DNA of 7,670 nucleotides. It comes from Deltaproteobacteria bacterium. GTDB taxonomy: Bacteria > Myxococcota_A > Polyangia > HGW-17 > SLPX01. The stretch lies in the NCBI GenBank assembly GCA_011390535.1, contig JAABSF010000112.1, forward strand, positions 1 through 7,670. The letters run 5' to 3'. The number at the start of each line of letters is the position of its first letter. The first letter of the stretch is position 1. The position numbers and the translations under genes were made by a program. Shown here piece by piece: positions 1-7,384 of this stretch. A model generated the notes under the pieces. The model searched no databases and was not told the origin of the DNA. It worked only from the letters and a program-made list of their open reading frames with translations.

Positions 1-838
1 CGGCACCGTCATCCTGGGCAACCTTGGATGGCTCAACAGGTCTACACTTTGAAAAGTAGCTGCCTGTTATCTCAGACACCTCCGGTGACGCCGCAACGTA
101 AATGGATGTCCGGGCGCCTTTCTCAGGAGACAGGAAAAAGGGGCGAGCCATTTTGAAGAGCAACGACAAAAACCCACTCATGTCACCATCTTGACCAAAG
201 CGTGTCCGCACCACACCGGGATGCACTGTGTTGCTCGTCACCCCCCGCTCCTCCCAGCGTTTCGCCAAAACACGACCGAAATAAATGTTAGCCAACTTTG
301 AGCGCTGATAGGCGACCTTACCGTCGTACGACTTCTCGTGCTGCAAATCGTCAAAATCCAAGCCGGAAGTAGCACGGTGCCAATCGGAAGCCACGGTCAC
401 AACACGAGATGGTGCAGACGCAAATAAATGGTCGGCCAGCTCATGAGTCAAAACAAAAGGAGCCATGTGATTCACGGCAAATGTGGTCTCCATACCATCC
501 ACAGTCACTGCTCTCTCTCCTAAAATAAGACCGGCGTTGTTCACCAATATATCCAACCTATCGGTTCTCTTCTTAACCTCGCCGGCTAGAGATCTTACTT
601 GGCCCATCTCCGATAAATCAGCCACCAGTGGTTGCACACTATCCCCTCCGCTTATCTTGGAAATAGATTCCGCTGCTTTTTCTATTTTGCCTCTATCTCT
701 CCCATGCACAAAAACTTTAGATCCCTTTTCTGCCAAGTTCAGGGCCGTTACGTAACCGATTCCGGTGTTGGCCCCTGTCACCAGAGCTACTTTTCCACTC
801 AAATCAACTTTACTCATATCTTCCCTGGAACAACTCAT
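1..838 (-). CDS. SDR family oxidoreductase, retinol-dehydrogenase-like (C-terminus cut by window edge)
   Basis: This is an NAD(P)-dependent short-chain dehydrogenase/reductase, probably cytosolic and acting on a carbonyl/alcohol pair; the substrate cannot be told. The translation shows the Rossmann cofactor motif TGANTGIG (residues 21-28), the structural NNAG (100-103), the NHxxxF segment typical of retinol-dehydrogenase-like members (N123), a Ser in RVVTVAS (S151), and the active-site YQRSK (Y177, K181) followed by LAN. Late residues read VHPGVVRT and ITGSYF, also typical of this subgroup. The frame is open for 279 codons and leaves the window; homologues near 290-310 aa suggest about 15-30 residues are missing. 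I chose the ATG at 838 because AGGAGG lies 5 nt upstream. An in-frame ATG at 817 has only a weak purine stretch before it, though the core fold starts just after it. The gene is divergent from the A2M gene, and no functional link is evident. Family assignment is firm; substrate is unknown. Confidence 0.93.
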   Translation of the reverse strand, partial: MSCSREDMSKVDLSGKVALVTGANTGIGYVTALNLAEKGSKVFVHGRDRGKIEKAAESISKISGGDSVQPLVADLSEMGQVRSLAGEVKKRTDRLDILVNNAGLILGERAVTVDGMETTFAVNHMAPFVLTHELADHLFASAPSRVVTVASDWHRATSGLDFDDLQHEKSYDGKVAYQRSKLANIYFGRVLAKRWEERGVTSNTVHPGVVRTRFGQDGDMSGFLSLLFKMARPFFLSPEKGARTSIYVAASPEVSEITGSYFSKCRPVEPSKVAQDDGA

Positions 839-843
839 CACAA

Positions 844-849
844 CCTCCT
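844..849 (-). promoter_or_regulatory. Shine-Dalgarno of the SDR gene
   Basis: Read on the minus strand, AGGAGG stands 5 nt before the ATG at 838, within a longer purine stretch. It is a near-perfect ribosome binding site and decides the start in favour of 838 over the downstream in-frame ATG at 817. Confidence 0.8.
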
Positions 850-895
850 CTCCTCCGTCGTTGCTCGCTTAAAAGGCTTTGATTTCCAAAAACCT

Positions 896-906
896 CGTCG
901 CCGACG
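896..906. repeat. Short perfect inverted repeat at the predicted SDR transcription start
   Basis: CGTCG and CGACG flank a single central C, an 11-nt dyad. It sits immediately downstream of the candidate -10 of the SDR promoter, at about +1 to +12, where a repressor could block initiation. The repeat is short and could be chance. Confidence 0.3.
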
Positions 907-914
907 TAAAAGAA

Positions 915-942
915 AATATAAGCTCAAAAAAGGATTCGCCAA
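915..942 (-). promoter_or_regulatory. Candidate sigma70-type promoter for the SDR gene
   Basis: On the minus strand, TTGGCG (937-942) is followed after 16 nt by TATATT (915-920), which continues into an AT-rich stretch. Hexamer match and spacing are reasonable for a housekeeping promoter. Transcription would start near 907 and give a leader of about 70 nt before the ATG at 838. This is prediction by eye; no other -35/-10 pair in the region is clearly better. Confidence 0.45.
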
Positions 943-1034
943 GAGCTGGAGATGAGTTTTCTAAAGCCACCACCGGCTCACACCTTAGAATTGTTTAATT
1001 AGAGTGAACTATCTAAAGAATGGGCTTATTACCA

Positions 1035-1080
1035 GCGTGCCTGATTTGCTCCAATCAGTTTTGGCAACTGCGCTTTTTTT
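1035..1080 (+). terminator. Terminator-like leader structure upstream of the A2M gene
   Basis: Two overlapping inverted repeats end in a T tract. The first is CTGATT (1041-1046) with AATCAG (1053-1058). The second is CAGTT (1056-1060) with AACTG (1066-1070), followed 3 nt later by seven Ts (1074-1080). They share the CAG at 1056-1058, so they exclude each other. A composite fold is also possible, using GCG (1035-1037) with CGC (1071-1073), TGCC (1038-1041) with GGCA (1063-1066), and TGATT (1042-1046) with AATCA (1053-1057), its base touching the T run. No plus-strand gene lies upstream, so it would act as a leader attenuator or end a short RNA. Stems are short and interrupted. Confidence 0.3.
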
Positions 1081-1097
1081 CTGCTAGGGAACTTTGC

Positions 1098-1115
1098 TCA
1101 GACGTAGGTGTCTGA
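1098..1115. repeat. Inverted repeat TCAGAC-N6-GTCTGA before an AT-rich -10-like box
   Basis: The perfect 6-bp arms at 1098-1103 and 1110-1115 are separated by 6 nt. The repeat lies 5 nt before TATAAA (1121-1126), a possible -10 element for the A2M gene without a good -35. If that promoter is used, the dyad covers the -35 region and could be an operator or activator site. It could equally be a chance hairpin. Confidence 0.3.
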
Positions 1116-1195
1116 ATGGATATAAACTAAAGGCTCACATGATCTTATTTTTCTCCGGGGCTGTTTGTGAACCGGTGAACATACCTATTTTTTTT

Positions 1196-1202
1196 AAGAG
1201 AG
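1196..1202 (+). promoter_or_regulatory. Weak Shine-Dalgarno of the A2M gene, preceded by a T8 tract
   Basis: A purine stretch, AAGAGAG, ends 6 nt before the ATG at 1209. It matches the consensus only partly, so initiation may be modest. Directly upstream is a run of eight Ts (1188-1195). A stop codon in the same frame at 1176-1178 and the lack of other in-frame start codons between it and 1209 make 1209 the only reasonable start. Confidence 0.5.
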
Positions 1203-1208
1203 AAAACC

Positions 1209-4200
1209 ATGAAAACCAACGGATCAAGAACCTTCACATCGTTTCTACCGGTTCGGGCCGCAATTTTTATTATCGCGGCAGCAACAATACCGGCTATATC
1301 GGCGTATTTTTTTCATGGGTGCAAAGCACCGAAGAGCATCAACAACACAACCGGCCCTTCATCCATGTTTACAACCGTGCCGGATCCCCGGAATAAAGGT
1401 AAGCTCCTGACAAAAAACAATCCCGAGCAGAACAATCTCATAGTTCCATGGAGCCCCCCCGCGACACAAGAAATCCCTCTCGAGATCGTTTACGCAACTC
1501 CTCACAAAAAAAATGAGATTCAGCGTCCCATCGTCGTTGTTTTTAATCAGCCGATGGTGACACTCGGACCGGTGAAAAGTCACGCCGAAGATCCAAGCCG
1601 CTTTCCGATTCGCGTTGAGCCGCCGATAAAGGCATCCTACCGCTGGATATCTTCCGATATACTCAAAGTGACCCCACAGCTTCTAGAAGGTGCTTTCCTC
1701 CCTGCAACACGGTATACGGTGACCATACCTGCATCAACAGAAGCAGTTTCAGGCTCACGGCTTAACAAAGACTTCTCATTTTCTTTTGAGACTCTGCGCC
1801 CGGAGGTAAACGACATTCAAATCATTCCTCAGGATAAAACAAGGGCTGATCGTCTGCTGCCCACCGACAAGTTCCAAGTATATTTTAATATGGATATTTC
1901 TTCGCAGGGTATAAAAAAGCTTATATCTCTGCGAGCAGACGAAAAAATACTCCCCTTCCGTATAGAATTCGATGAAAGAGAAAAGGATCGCTTGTCTATA
2001 ATTCCTAAGGAGGAACTACCGGCCGGAGCTTTAGTTAAAATAAGGGTCAGTGTAGGTGTCCGGGGAGAGGTTGGCCCGTTAACTTCGAAAAAACCCTACA
2101 CATTCGAAAAAAAAACAGTCTCCAAACTTCAGGTCTCTTTTCGTTGTCTCTCACCACGCGGCAAAGACAAAACTGTTTGCAGGCCCATGGAAAACGCCCA
2201 TCATAAGGGTCTTCGAATTCTTTTTTCCGAACCGGTGAGCCGCAAGCAACTGAACTCCCACCTCAGCTTTTATCCCCCAATTCCAAACCTGAAGAAAATG
2301 CTAGCTCACGATTCGGAGTCTTATTACGTACCGAGCTCAAAAGGAGGTTTTTCCCGTTCTTGGTTCCTCAAAGGCAATATTGCCCCTAATCAAGAATATC
2401 GAGTACGCGTCAACCCAGGATTGCGGGATATTTTCGGTGGACGCATAAGAAAGGCTGTCAGGTGGAGCTTTACCACAACTTCTTTCCCTCCTGATTTGTT
2501 CCTACCACAAGGAGGGGAAGGCGTTCGAGAGGTGTGGCAGACTTATCCGGTTGAGGCTGTCAATGCCAACAGTGTAGAGGTCCGCAACAGGTCCTACCGT
2601 GGCCGCGAAATGATCTCCTTTTTGCGGTGCGTACATAAAAACAGAAGCCAATGGCCTCAGAAATGTACCAGTTTTCCAAAAAAACCAAATACAATCCTCT
2701 CGGTGCAGGGGCCGAAAGACCAAATCCGGAAAAAAAGCCTTACCCTTCCGCTTGGGTTGACCGCCTTGTCATTTCAGAGCCCACAAGTTCTGGATCACAG
2801 AGATAAACCAATTAAGTTCTTTCGTTTTTCCACACGCACAAACCTAGGCATTCACGCCCGTATGAGTCCCTTTGGGGTGGTCGTCTGGATAACCACTCTC
2901 AGCACCGGCCGTGCTCAAAAAAATGTCCACATCAGCATATTTGATCATAATGAAGAACTGCTCGCGTCAGGTTTAACGGACCATCAAGGTTTTTTTGAAT
3001 CAAACAATCAATTGCTCGTAAAGAGATTGAATAGAAAAAGGCCGCCGCTGATCTATGTGATGGCCCAAAAGGCGGATGACACCGGGTATGTCGTTTTAAA
3101 GGATACAAACAGCAGGCACGACAAACAACGAGACGAACATGAATACCCTTATCGGCATTGCATGCGTTACGATTGCCTGATCGAACCTATCCTGTCCGAT
3201 CTGAACAACACCTCATATATCCACCGGCCATTTGTGTATACTGGTCACTGGGATGGCGAGCGGCAGCAGTTGGTTGGGTATCTTTCCACCGAAAGTTCTA
3301 TCTACCGCCCGGGGCAGACCGTCCATTTCCATGGTGCAGTGCGAGTCTACCGCACCTGGCGGGGCAAACCGGTGGAAGGAAAAACCGTCCAAGTAGAGCT
3401 TCTCGACGACAGAGGCACGAAGTTGCAGACCATCAAAGTAAAAACCGGCAGGTTCGGGGTATTTTTATCTAATCTGCAGTTGCCGGATAAACACCGCCTG
3501 GGCCGCTACACGATACGTTTATACCTCGATACAAATCCAATCGCCCGCCACAACTTTCGGGTGGCTGAATATCGTGCACCACGATTCCGAACCCTCCTTC
3601 ATATGTCCCCCAAAGAAGTCGTCGCAAACGGTAGATTGAAATTATCCGTCAGCGGTCGCTATCTTTTCGGCGGCACTATGGGTGGAGCACGTTACCGCTT
3701 TGAGGTGCAAAGAAAACCAACCAGCCTCTGTGAGCCCAACCACCGCAACTACAAAGCCGGCTCCAGTTACTATTATCCAAGAGACTCCGTGACCTGGAAA
3801 CACAAGACAGGCAACTTGGATCACACTGGAAAACACACCACATTGATAAACCTCGAAAATCAGCCTGGGGGACATTATCCCTGGCCTTGCCTCCATTCGT
3901 CTGAGGCTGAGGTGACATCTTCGGCTTTCAGAAGCGTTACCGCTAGGAAATCAGTGCTTCAATTCCCCACAAATACCCTCGTGGGTGTAAAAACACAAAC
4001 CCCAAAAAAAGGCCGCCTCAGATATCATGTCCAGCTCTTTGATATGAAATGGCGCAAAAAAAGCGGTCAAAAAGTGCAAGTGGCCCTCTACCCTATACAC
4101 CGGGATTATATGAGCCCGGATCTGGAACGTCCATTTTGGAAAAGAGTAATTGATATTCAGGATTCCGGAGAGAATGTTTCTTTCAACTGGCCAAAAAAAT

Positions 4201-7200
4201 ACAAACAGCATCTAGGACTTCTCATCTTGACGGCCAAAGATAAAAAAAACCGTGAGTCTAAAACTGCTGTCTTAGTCTATCGCCCACCCGAACCAAAAGC
4301 GCAAGAGAAGCGCAAAGCTTCACACAAAGCAGAGTCGGAAACTTCTCAAGCAAAACCAGAGTCATCTAAACCAAAGTCCGTTTCACCGAAAATTACAATA
4401 CATCAAGATAAGGTCAATTACCTCCCAGGAGAAACAGCCCACATCACAGTAACAAAGCGTAACGTGGAGGGAGATGCCATTCTAATTGTGGAACGTGAAA
4501 AGACCTTTTTCAAAACAACCCTGCAGTTCGATAAAAACGGGGTCGCCCGGGTGACATTACCTATAAAAAGTGGGTATGCGCCGTTGGTAGTGTTGCGGGC
4601 AATAGGGATCAAAAAGAAGCGTGCGCTGCGCGGAAAACATGCCCCTTTAGTGAGCACTGAAAGCAACCTGCATGTATCCTTAAAACCTTTTGAACTGGAA
4701 GTAGGAATAAAAACCGACAAAAAGATTTACCGTCCAGGTGAGCGAGTGAGTGTAAATCTCCAGGTTAAAAATAAGTTAGGGCGCAAAGTACCCGCTCAGG
4801 TGGTCATAATGGCTGTCGACGAAGCGGTGTTACGATTAACCCGTTACATGCTTCCGAATCCCTTATATCCCCTCCTACACCAGCCGGCGATACAGACCAT
4901 GAATTCAGACTCAAGGTATCTTCCGTCTCCTATCGAAGCGCTGAGAATACACCGTGATCACTCATTGCTCACTCTGCCCAAACGATATTCGGGTACCGGA
5001 CGGCTTCATCACAGTCGGAGTCGCATATGCGTAACTGTGGGTAATGCTTCCGTGCGGGGCGGTGTCCCGTCCGAATCACGCAAGCGTTTTTTGGACACAG
5101 CCTGGCACACAACAGTCGCCACAGACACGAACGGTTTTGCGGAAGCCGAGTTCTCCCTCCCCGACAACCTTACGGAGTACCGCTTGATGGCCTTCGCCGT
5201 GGATGACAAACGTTGCTCCGGCCTGGGTTACAGTCGACTCAAAGTGTCATTGCCGCTGCTGACGCTCCCCGCGCTTCCTCGCTTCGTGCGCAGCGGAGAC
5301 CGTTTTTTGGGGGCGATCACCATCTATAACAAATCCCTGCCTACCGGTCCGGCCGTAGTGCTGGCCAAGGTGCGAAACAAAGGCATCAGAATCGTTGGTC
5401 CAAACCACAAATCAGTTCGTCTCCGGCAAGGACAAGACACCCGCGTACACTTCACTTTCAAGGCCACCCATCCGGCCAAGACACAACTCGAGTTCACGGT
5501 CTCGAGTGGAAACAACACCGATACCGTAATTCATCCACTGATCGTCAAACCCGCACACTATCCGGAGGTTACTGCGCTTTCCGGTAGCACCAAAGAAGCA
5601 GTTTTACATGAAGTCGATAAACTGTCCGGGGTGCGTGCGGACTTTGGTGAGTTAACCATCAAGCTGGCATCCTCAACACTTGTAGGCATTGAGCACTCCA
5701 TACAAAAGCTCATCGAATATCCTTACCAATGCCTTGAGCAACAGGGATCTCGAGCCATAGCTCTACTCACTCAGATTAAAATGATCACCGGTTCAAAAGA
5801 AAAAAGCCGACAAAAACAACTTCATCTACTCCGCCATACCCTACAGTCCATCATCGCCATGCAGCGGGCTGACGGAGGTTTTAGCTACTGGCCCAAAGGT
5901 AAAAAGAGCTGTCCATGGATCACCGCCTATGCGCTGGTGGTGCTTCACCGCGTTTCCCAGACGGAAAAAACCCACGGACAATCCGTTTGTCATTCGTGTA
6001 TCCAAAAGGGGATTGGCTACCTGGAGGATATATTAAAAGAACCGAAAATATTGGGACACCTGAATTGGTCAACAGAGTCTTTTATTCTCTATGCGCTGAG
6101 CCATTACTCCGGACATAGCAAAATGAATTTGATGAACAACAAAACAATGGCCCTGCGGGCACTTTTCCTCTTTGAAAAGCGCGCCCAACGCCCTTTGTTT
6201 TCCCGCGCTCTTCTTTTAGTCACCCTCTCCCGTCTAGCCGACAACCCAAAGTTCGAAGCCGGCTTTACAAACCGATTGCACAAAAGCGCAGCCAATTTAG
6301 TCGCTGAAGTGGGAGGTGCCCTCCGGGTTGACGGGGATTGGGCATATGCCGAGGAAACGCTCGACTCTTCATATGCCCGATTTTTTCATTCCAACACGCG
6401 CACCACAGCCATGGTCCTTTTATCTTTGCTTGCCGCCAAACCCCAACACCCCATGTTGCTCCGGCTCGTACGCTGGTTTGTAGGTGGTCGTAAAAAAGCT
6501 GACTTTCGCAACACTCAGGAAGCGGCGTGGGGACTGATGGCTATGGAAGAATATGCCCGCACACACGAAAAACACAAACCGGATTTCGAATCAGGCGTAT
6601 GGTTGGGAAGAAAACGGTTGCTCCAATCCATGTTTCGGCGTGACAGCCGCAAGTGGCACAAAACCACCATTCCCATGGCACATCTGATGCAGAGCGACTC
6701 GGAAGAACGACAGCGTCTTATCATCGCCAAGCGGGGCAGAGGAACACTCTACTACTCGGCCCGGTTAAGATATGCACGCCGAACGTTGCCCGAAAAACCA
6801 CGCAATCACGGTTTTTCAGTTGAAAAAAAGATCCAAGTTTTAAAAAACGACGGCAAGTTGTGCAAAACCCCAAAACGACCCCAGCTGGGCGACACTGTTC
6901 TGGTGACCATAAAGGTGAATAGTTCTGAACCTCGACGCTACGTGGTAATCGAAGACCCCTTGCCCGCTGGACTGGAACCACTTGACCTTTCCCTGGCCAC
7001 CGCGGGACAATCTTTCGGCGCTCATCACACCTGGCAAAAGGTCTCTTTTTGGAATCACCGCGAACTGCGGGATGATCGGGTACTGTTCTTCCGTGATTAT
7101 ATGAGCGGTGGACCCCTGGTCTACCGGTACCTGGCCCGAGTAACCACAGCCGGAAAATTTCACACCCCTCCGGCCCAGGCCAAAGAGATGTACACTCCGG

Positions 7201-7256
7201 AGGTGTTTGGTCATAGTGCAGCTTCACCAGTTATATTCAAATTGCCCTCACCATAG
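1209..7256 (+). CDS. Large bacterial alpha-2-macroglobulin family protein with thioester (CLEQ) motif
   Basis: This is a predicted exported protease trap. In the family, cleavage of a bait region exposes an internal Cys-Gln thioester that couples covalently to the attacking protease. Residues 1-38 form an export signal (hydrophobic 17-35) ending in the lipobox-like FHGC. Three Ig-like domains follow (about 86-425), then macroglobulin domains including MG2/A2M_N with YRPG at 699-702. Next come a Lys/Glu/Ser/Pro linker (1026-1061), an A2M_BRD-like domain (about 1062-1160), VDEAVL (1203-1208), a basic segment that may be the bait (about 1215-1293) and the A2M/MG7 domain with LPDNLT (1317-1322). 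The helical thioester domain carries CLEQ (1508-1511), DGGFSYWP (1555-1562) and NTQE (1768-1771). The C-terminal macroglobulin domain includes GDTVLVTI near 1894. At 2015 aa it exceeds E. coli YfhM (1653 aa), mainly in N-terminal domains. The frame is intact. No pbpC lies next to it. Family is certain; domain edges are approximate. Confidence 0.96.
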   Translation: MKTNGSRTFTSFLPVRAAIFIIAAATIPAISAYFFHGCKAPKSINNTTGPSSMFTTVPDPRNKGKLLTKNNPEQNNLIVPWSPPATQEIPLEIVYATPHKKNEIQRPIVVVFNQPMVTLGPVKSHAEDPSRFPIRVEPPIKASYRWISSDILKVTPQLLEGAFLPATRYTVTIPASTEAVSGSRLNKDFSFSFETLRPEVNDIQIIPQDKTRADRLLPTDKFQVYFNMDISSQGIKKLISLRADEKILPFRIEFDEREKDRLSIIPKEELPAGALVKIRVSVGVRGEVGPLTSKKPYTFEKKTVSKLQVSFRCLSPRGKDKTVCRPMENAHHKGLRILFSEPVSRKQLNSHLSFYPPIPNLKKMLAHDSESYYVPSSKGGFSRSWFLKGNIAPNQEYRVRVNPGLRDIFGGRIRKAVRWSFTTTSFPPDLFLPQGGEGVREVWQTYPVEAVNANSVEVRNRSYRGREMISFLRCVHKNRSQWPQKCTSFPKKPNTILSVQGPKDQIRKKSLTLPLGLTALSFQSPQVLDHRDKPIKFFRFSTRTNLGIHARMSPFGVVVWITTLSTGRAQKNVHISIFDHNEELLASGLTDHQGFFESNNQLLVKRLNRKRPPLIYVMAQKADDTGYVVLKDTNSRHDKQRDEHEYPYRHCMRYDCLIEPILSDLNNTSYIHRPFVYTGHWDGERQQLVGYLSTESSIYRPGQTVHFHGAVRVYRTWRGKPVEGKTVQVELLDDRGTKLQTIKVKTGRFGVFLSNLQLPDKHRLGRYTIRLYLDTNPIARHNFRVAEYRAPRFRTLLHMSPKEVVANGRLKLSVSGRYLFGGTMGGARYRFEVQRKPTSLCEPNHRNYKAGSSYYYPRDSVTWKHKTGNLDHTGKHTTLINLENQPGGHYPWPCLHSSEAEVTSSAFRSVTARKSVLQFPTNTLVGVKTQTPKKGRLRYHVQLFDMKWRKKSGQKVQVALYPIHRDYMSPDLERPFWKRVIDIQDSGENVSFNWPKKYKQHLGLLILTAKDKKNRESKTAVLVYRPPEPKAQEKRKASHKAESETSQAKPESSKPKSVSPKITIHQDKVNYLPGETAHITVTKRNVEGDAILIVEREKTFFKTTLQFDKNGVARVTLPIKSGYAPLVVLRAIGIKKKRALRGKHAPLVSTESNLHVSLKPFELEVGIKTDKKIYRPGERVSVNLQVKNKLGRKVPAQVVIMAVDEAVLRLTRYMLPNPLYPLLHQPAIQTMNSDSRYLPSPIEALRIHRDHSLLTLPKRYSGTGRLHHSRSRICVTVGNASVRGGVPSESRKRFLDTAWHTTVATDTNGFAEAEFSLPDNLTEYRLMAFAVDDKRCSGLGYSRLKVSLPLLTLPALPRFVRSGDRFLGAITIYNKSLPTGPAVVLAKVRNKGIRIVGPNHKSVRLRQGQDTRVHFTFKATHPAKTQLEFTVSSGNNTDTVIHPLIVKPAHYPEVTALSGSTKEAVLHEVDKLSGVRADFGELTIKLASSTLVGIEHSIQKLIEYPYQCLEQQGSRAIALLTQIKMITGSKEKSRQKQLHLLRHTLQSIIAMQRADGGFSYWPKGKKSCPWITAYALVVLHRVSQTEKTHGQSVCHSCIQKGIGYLEDILKEPKILGHLNWSTESFILYALSHYSGHSKMNLMNNKTMALRALFLFEKRAQRPLFSRALLLVTLSRLADNPKFEAGFTNRLHKSAANLVAEVGGALRVDGDWAYAEETLDSSYARFFHSNTRTTAMVLLSLLAAKPQHPMLLRLVRWFVGGRKKADFRNTQEAAWGLMAMEEYARTHEKHKPDFESGVWLGRKRLLQSMFRRDSRKWHKTTIPMAHLMQSDSEERQRLIIAKRGRGTLYYSARLRYARRTLPEKPRNHGFSVEKKIQVLKNDGKLCKTPKRPQLGDTVLVTIKVNSSEPRRYVVIEDPLPAGLEPLDLSLATAGQSFGAHHTWQKVSFWNHRELRDDRVLFFRDYMSGGPLVYRYLARVTTAGKFHTPPAQAKEMYTPEVFGHSAASPVIFKLPSP

Positions 7257-7291
7257 CCACCTGCAAGATACAATAAACAAATATCTCGAAA

Positions 7292-7312
7292 GCAATGCAA
7301 GCGGAACATTGC
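7292..7312. repeat. Small hairpin in the convergent spacer
   Basis: GCAATG (7292-7297) and CATTGC (7307-7312) form perfect 6-bp arms around a 9-nt loop, 35 bp after the A2M stop. No T tract follows on the plus strand and only TTT on the minus strand, so it is at best a weak or bidirectional terminator between the converging genes. No better terminator is visible in the 128-bp spacer. Confidence 0.3.
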
Positions 7313-7384
7313 ACCTCGTCAACCGATCTCAGAAATCACGGTCTCTGCACAAAAACAAAGTGAAAAAACTATTCCCAATTATCA

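Larger units (their letters stand above)
839..1208. other. Divergent intergenic region between the SDR and A2M genes
   Basis: This 370-bp stretch has no convincing gene. Frames that cross it use poor starts and either overlap the A2M gene out of frame or run antisense to the SDR gene. It holds the SDR promoter candidate on the left and the terminator-like leader, inverted repeat and weak ribosome binding site on the right. The A2M promoter is not clear: TATCTA (1010-1015) and TATAAA (1121-1126) could be -10 boxes, but neither has a good -35 at normal spacing. GTGAAC occurs three times (1004-1009, 1167-1172, 1175-1180). Confidence 0.7.

Noticed and set aside
483..955. Two plus-strand frames opposite the SDR gene
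   Set aside because: They are antisense to a clearly conserved SDR sequence and give no sensible protein family. Their C-terminal basic stretch comes from intergenic AT-rich sequence.
1094..1396. 100-codon plus-strand frame overlapping the A2M start
   Set aside because: It starts at a TTG with no ribosome binding site, runs out of frame over the signal-peptide region of the A2M gene, and has no recognisable content.
3158..3472. 104-codon plus-strand frame inside the A2M gene
   Set aside because: It is an out-of-frame reading of the MG2 domain region, whose correct frame carries the strong YRPG motif.
6721..7227. 168-codon minus-strand open frame
   Set aside because: It lies wholly antisense to the conserved C-terminal domain of the A2M gene. 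Its translation shows no recognisable domain and its length is explained by the coding bias of the plus strand.
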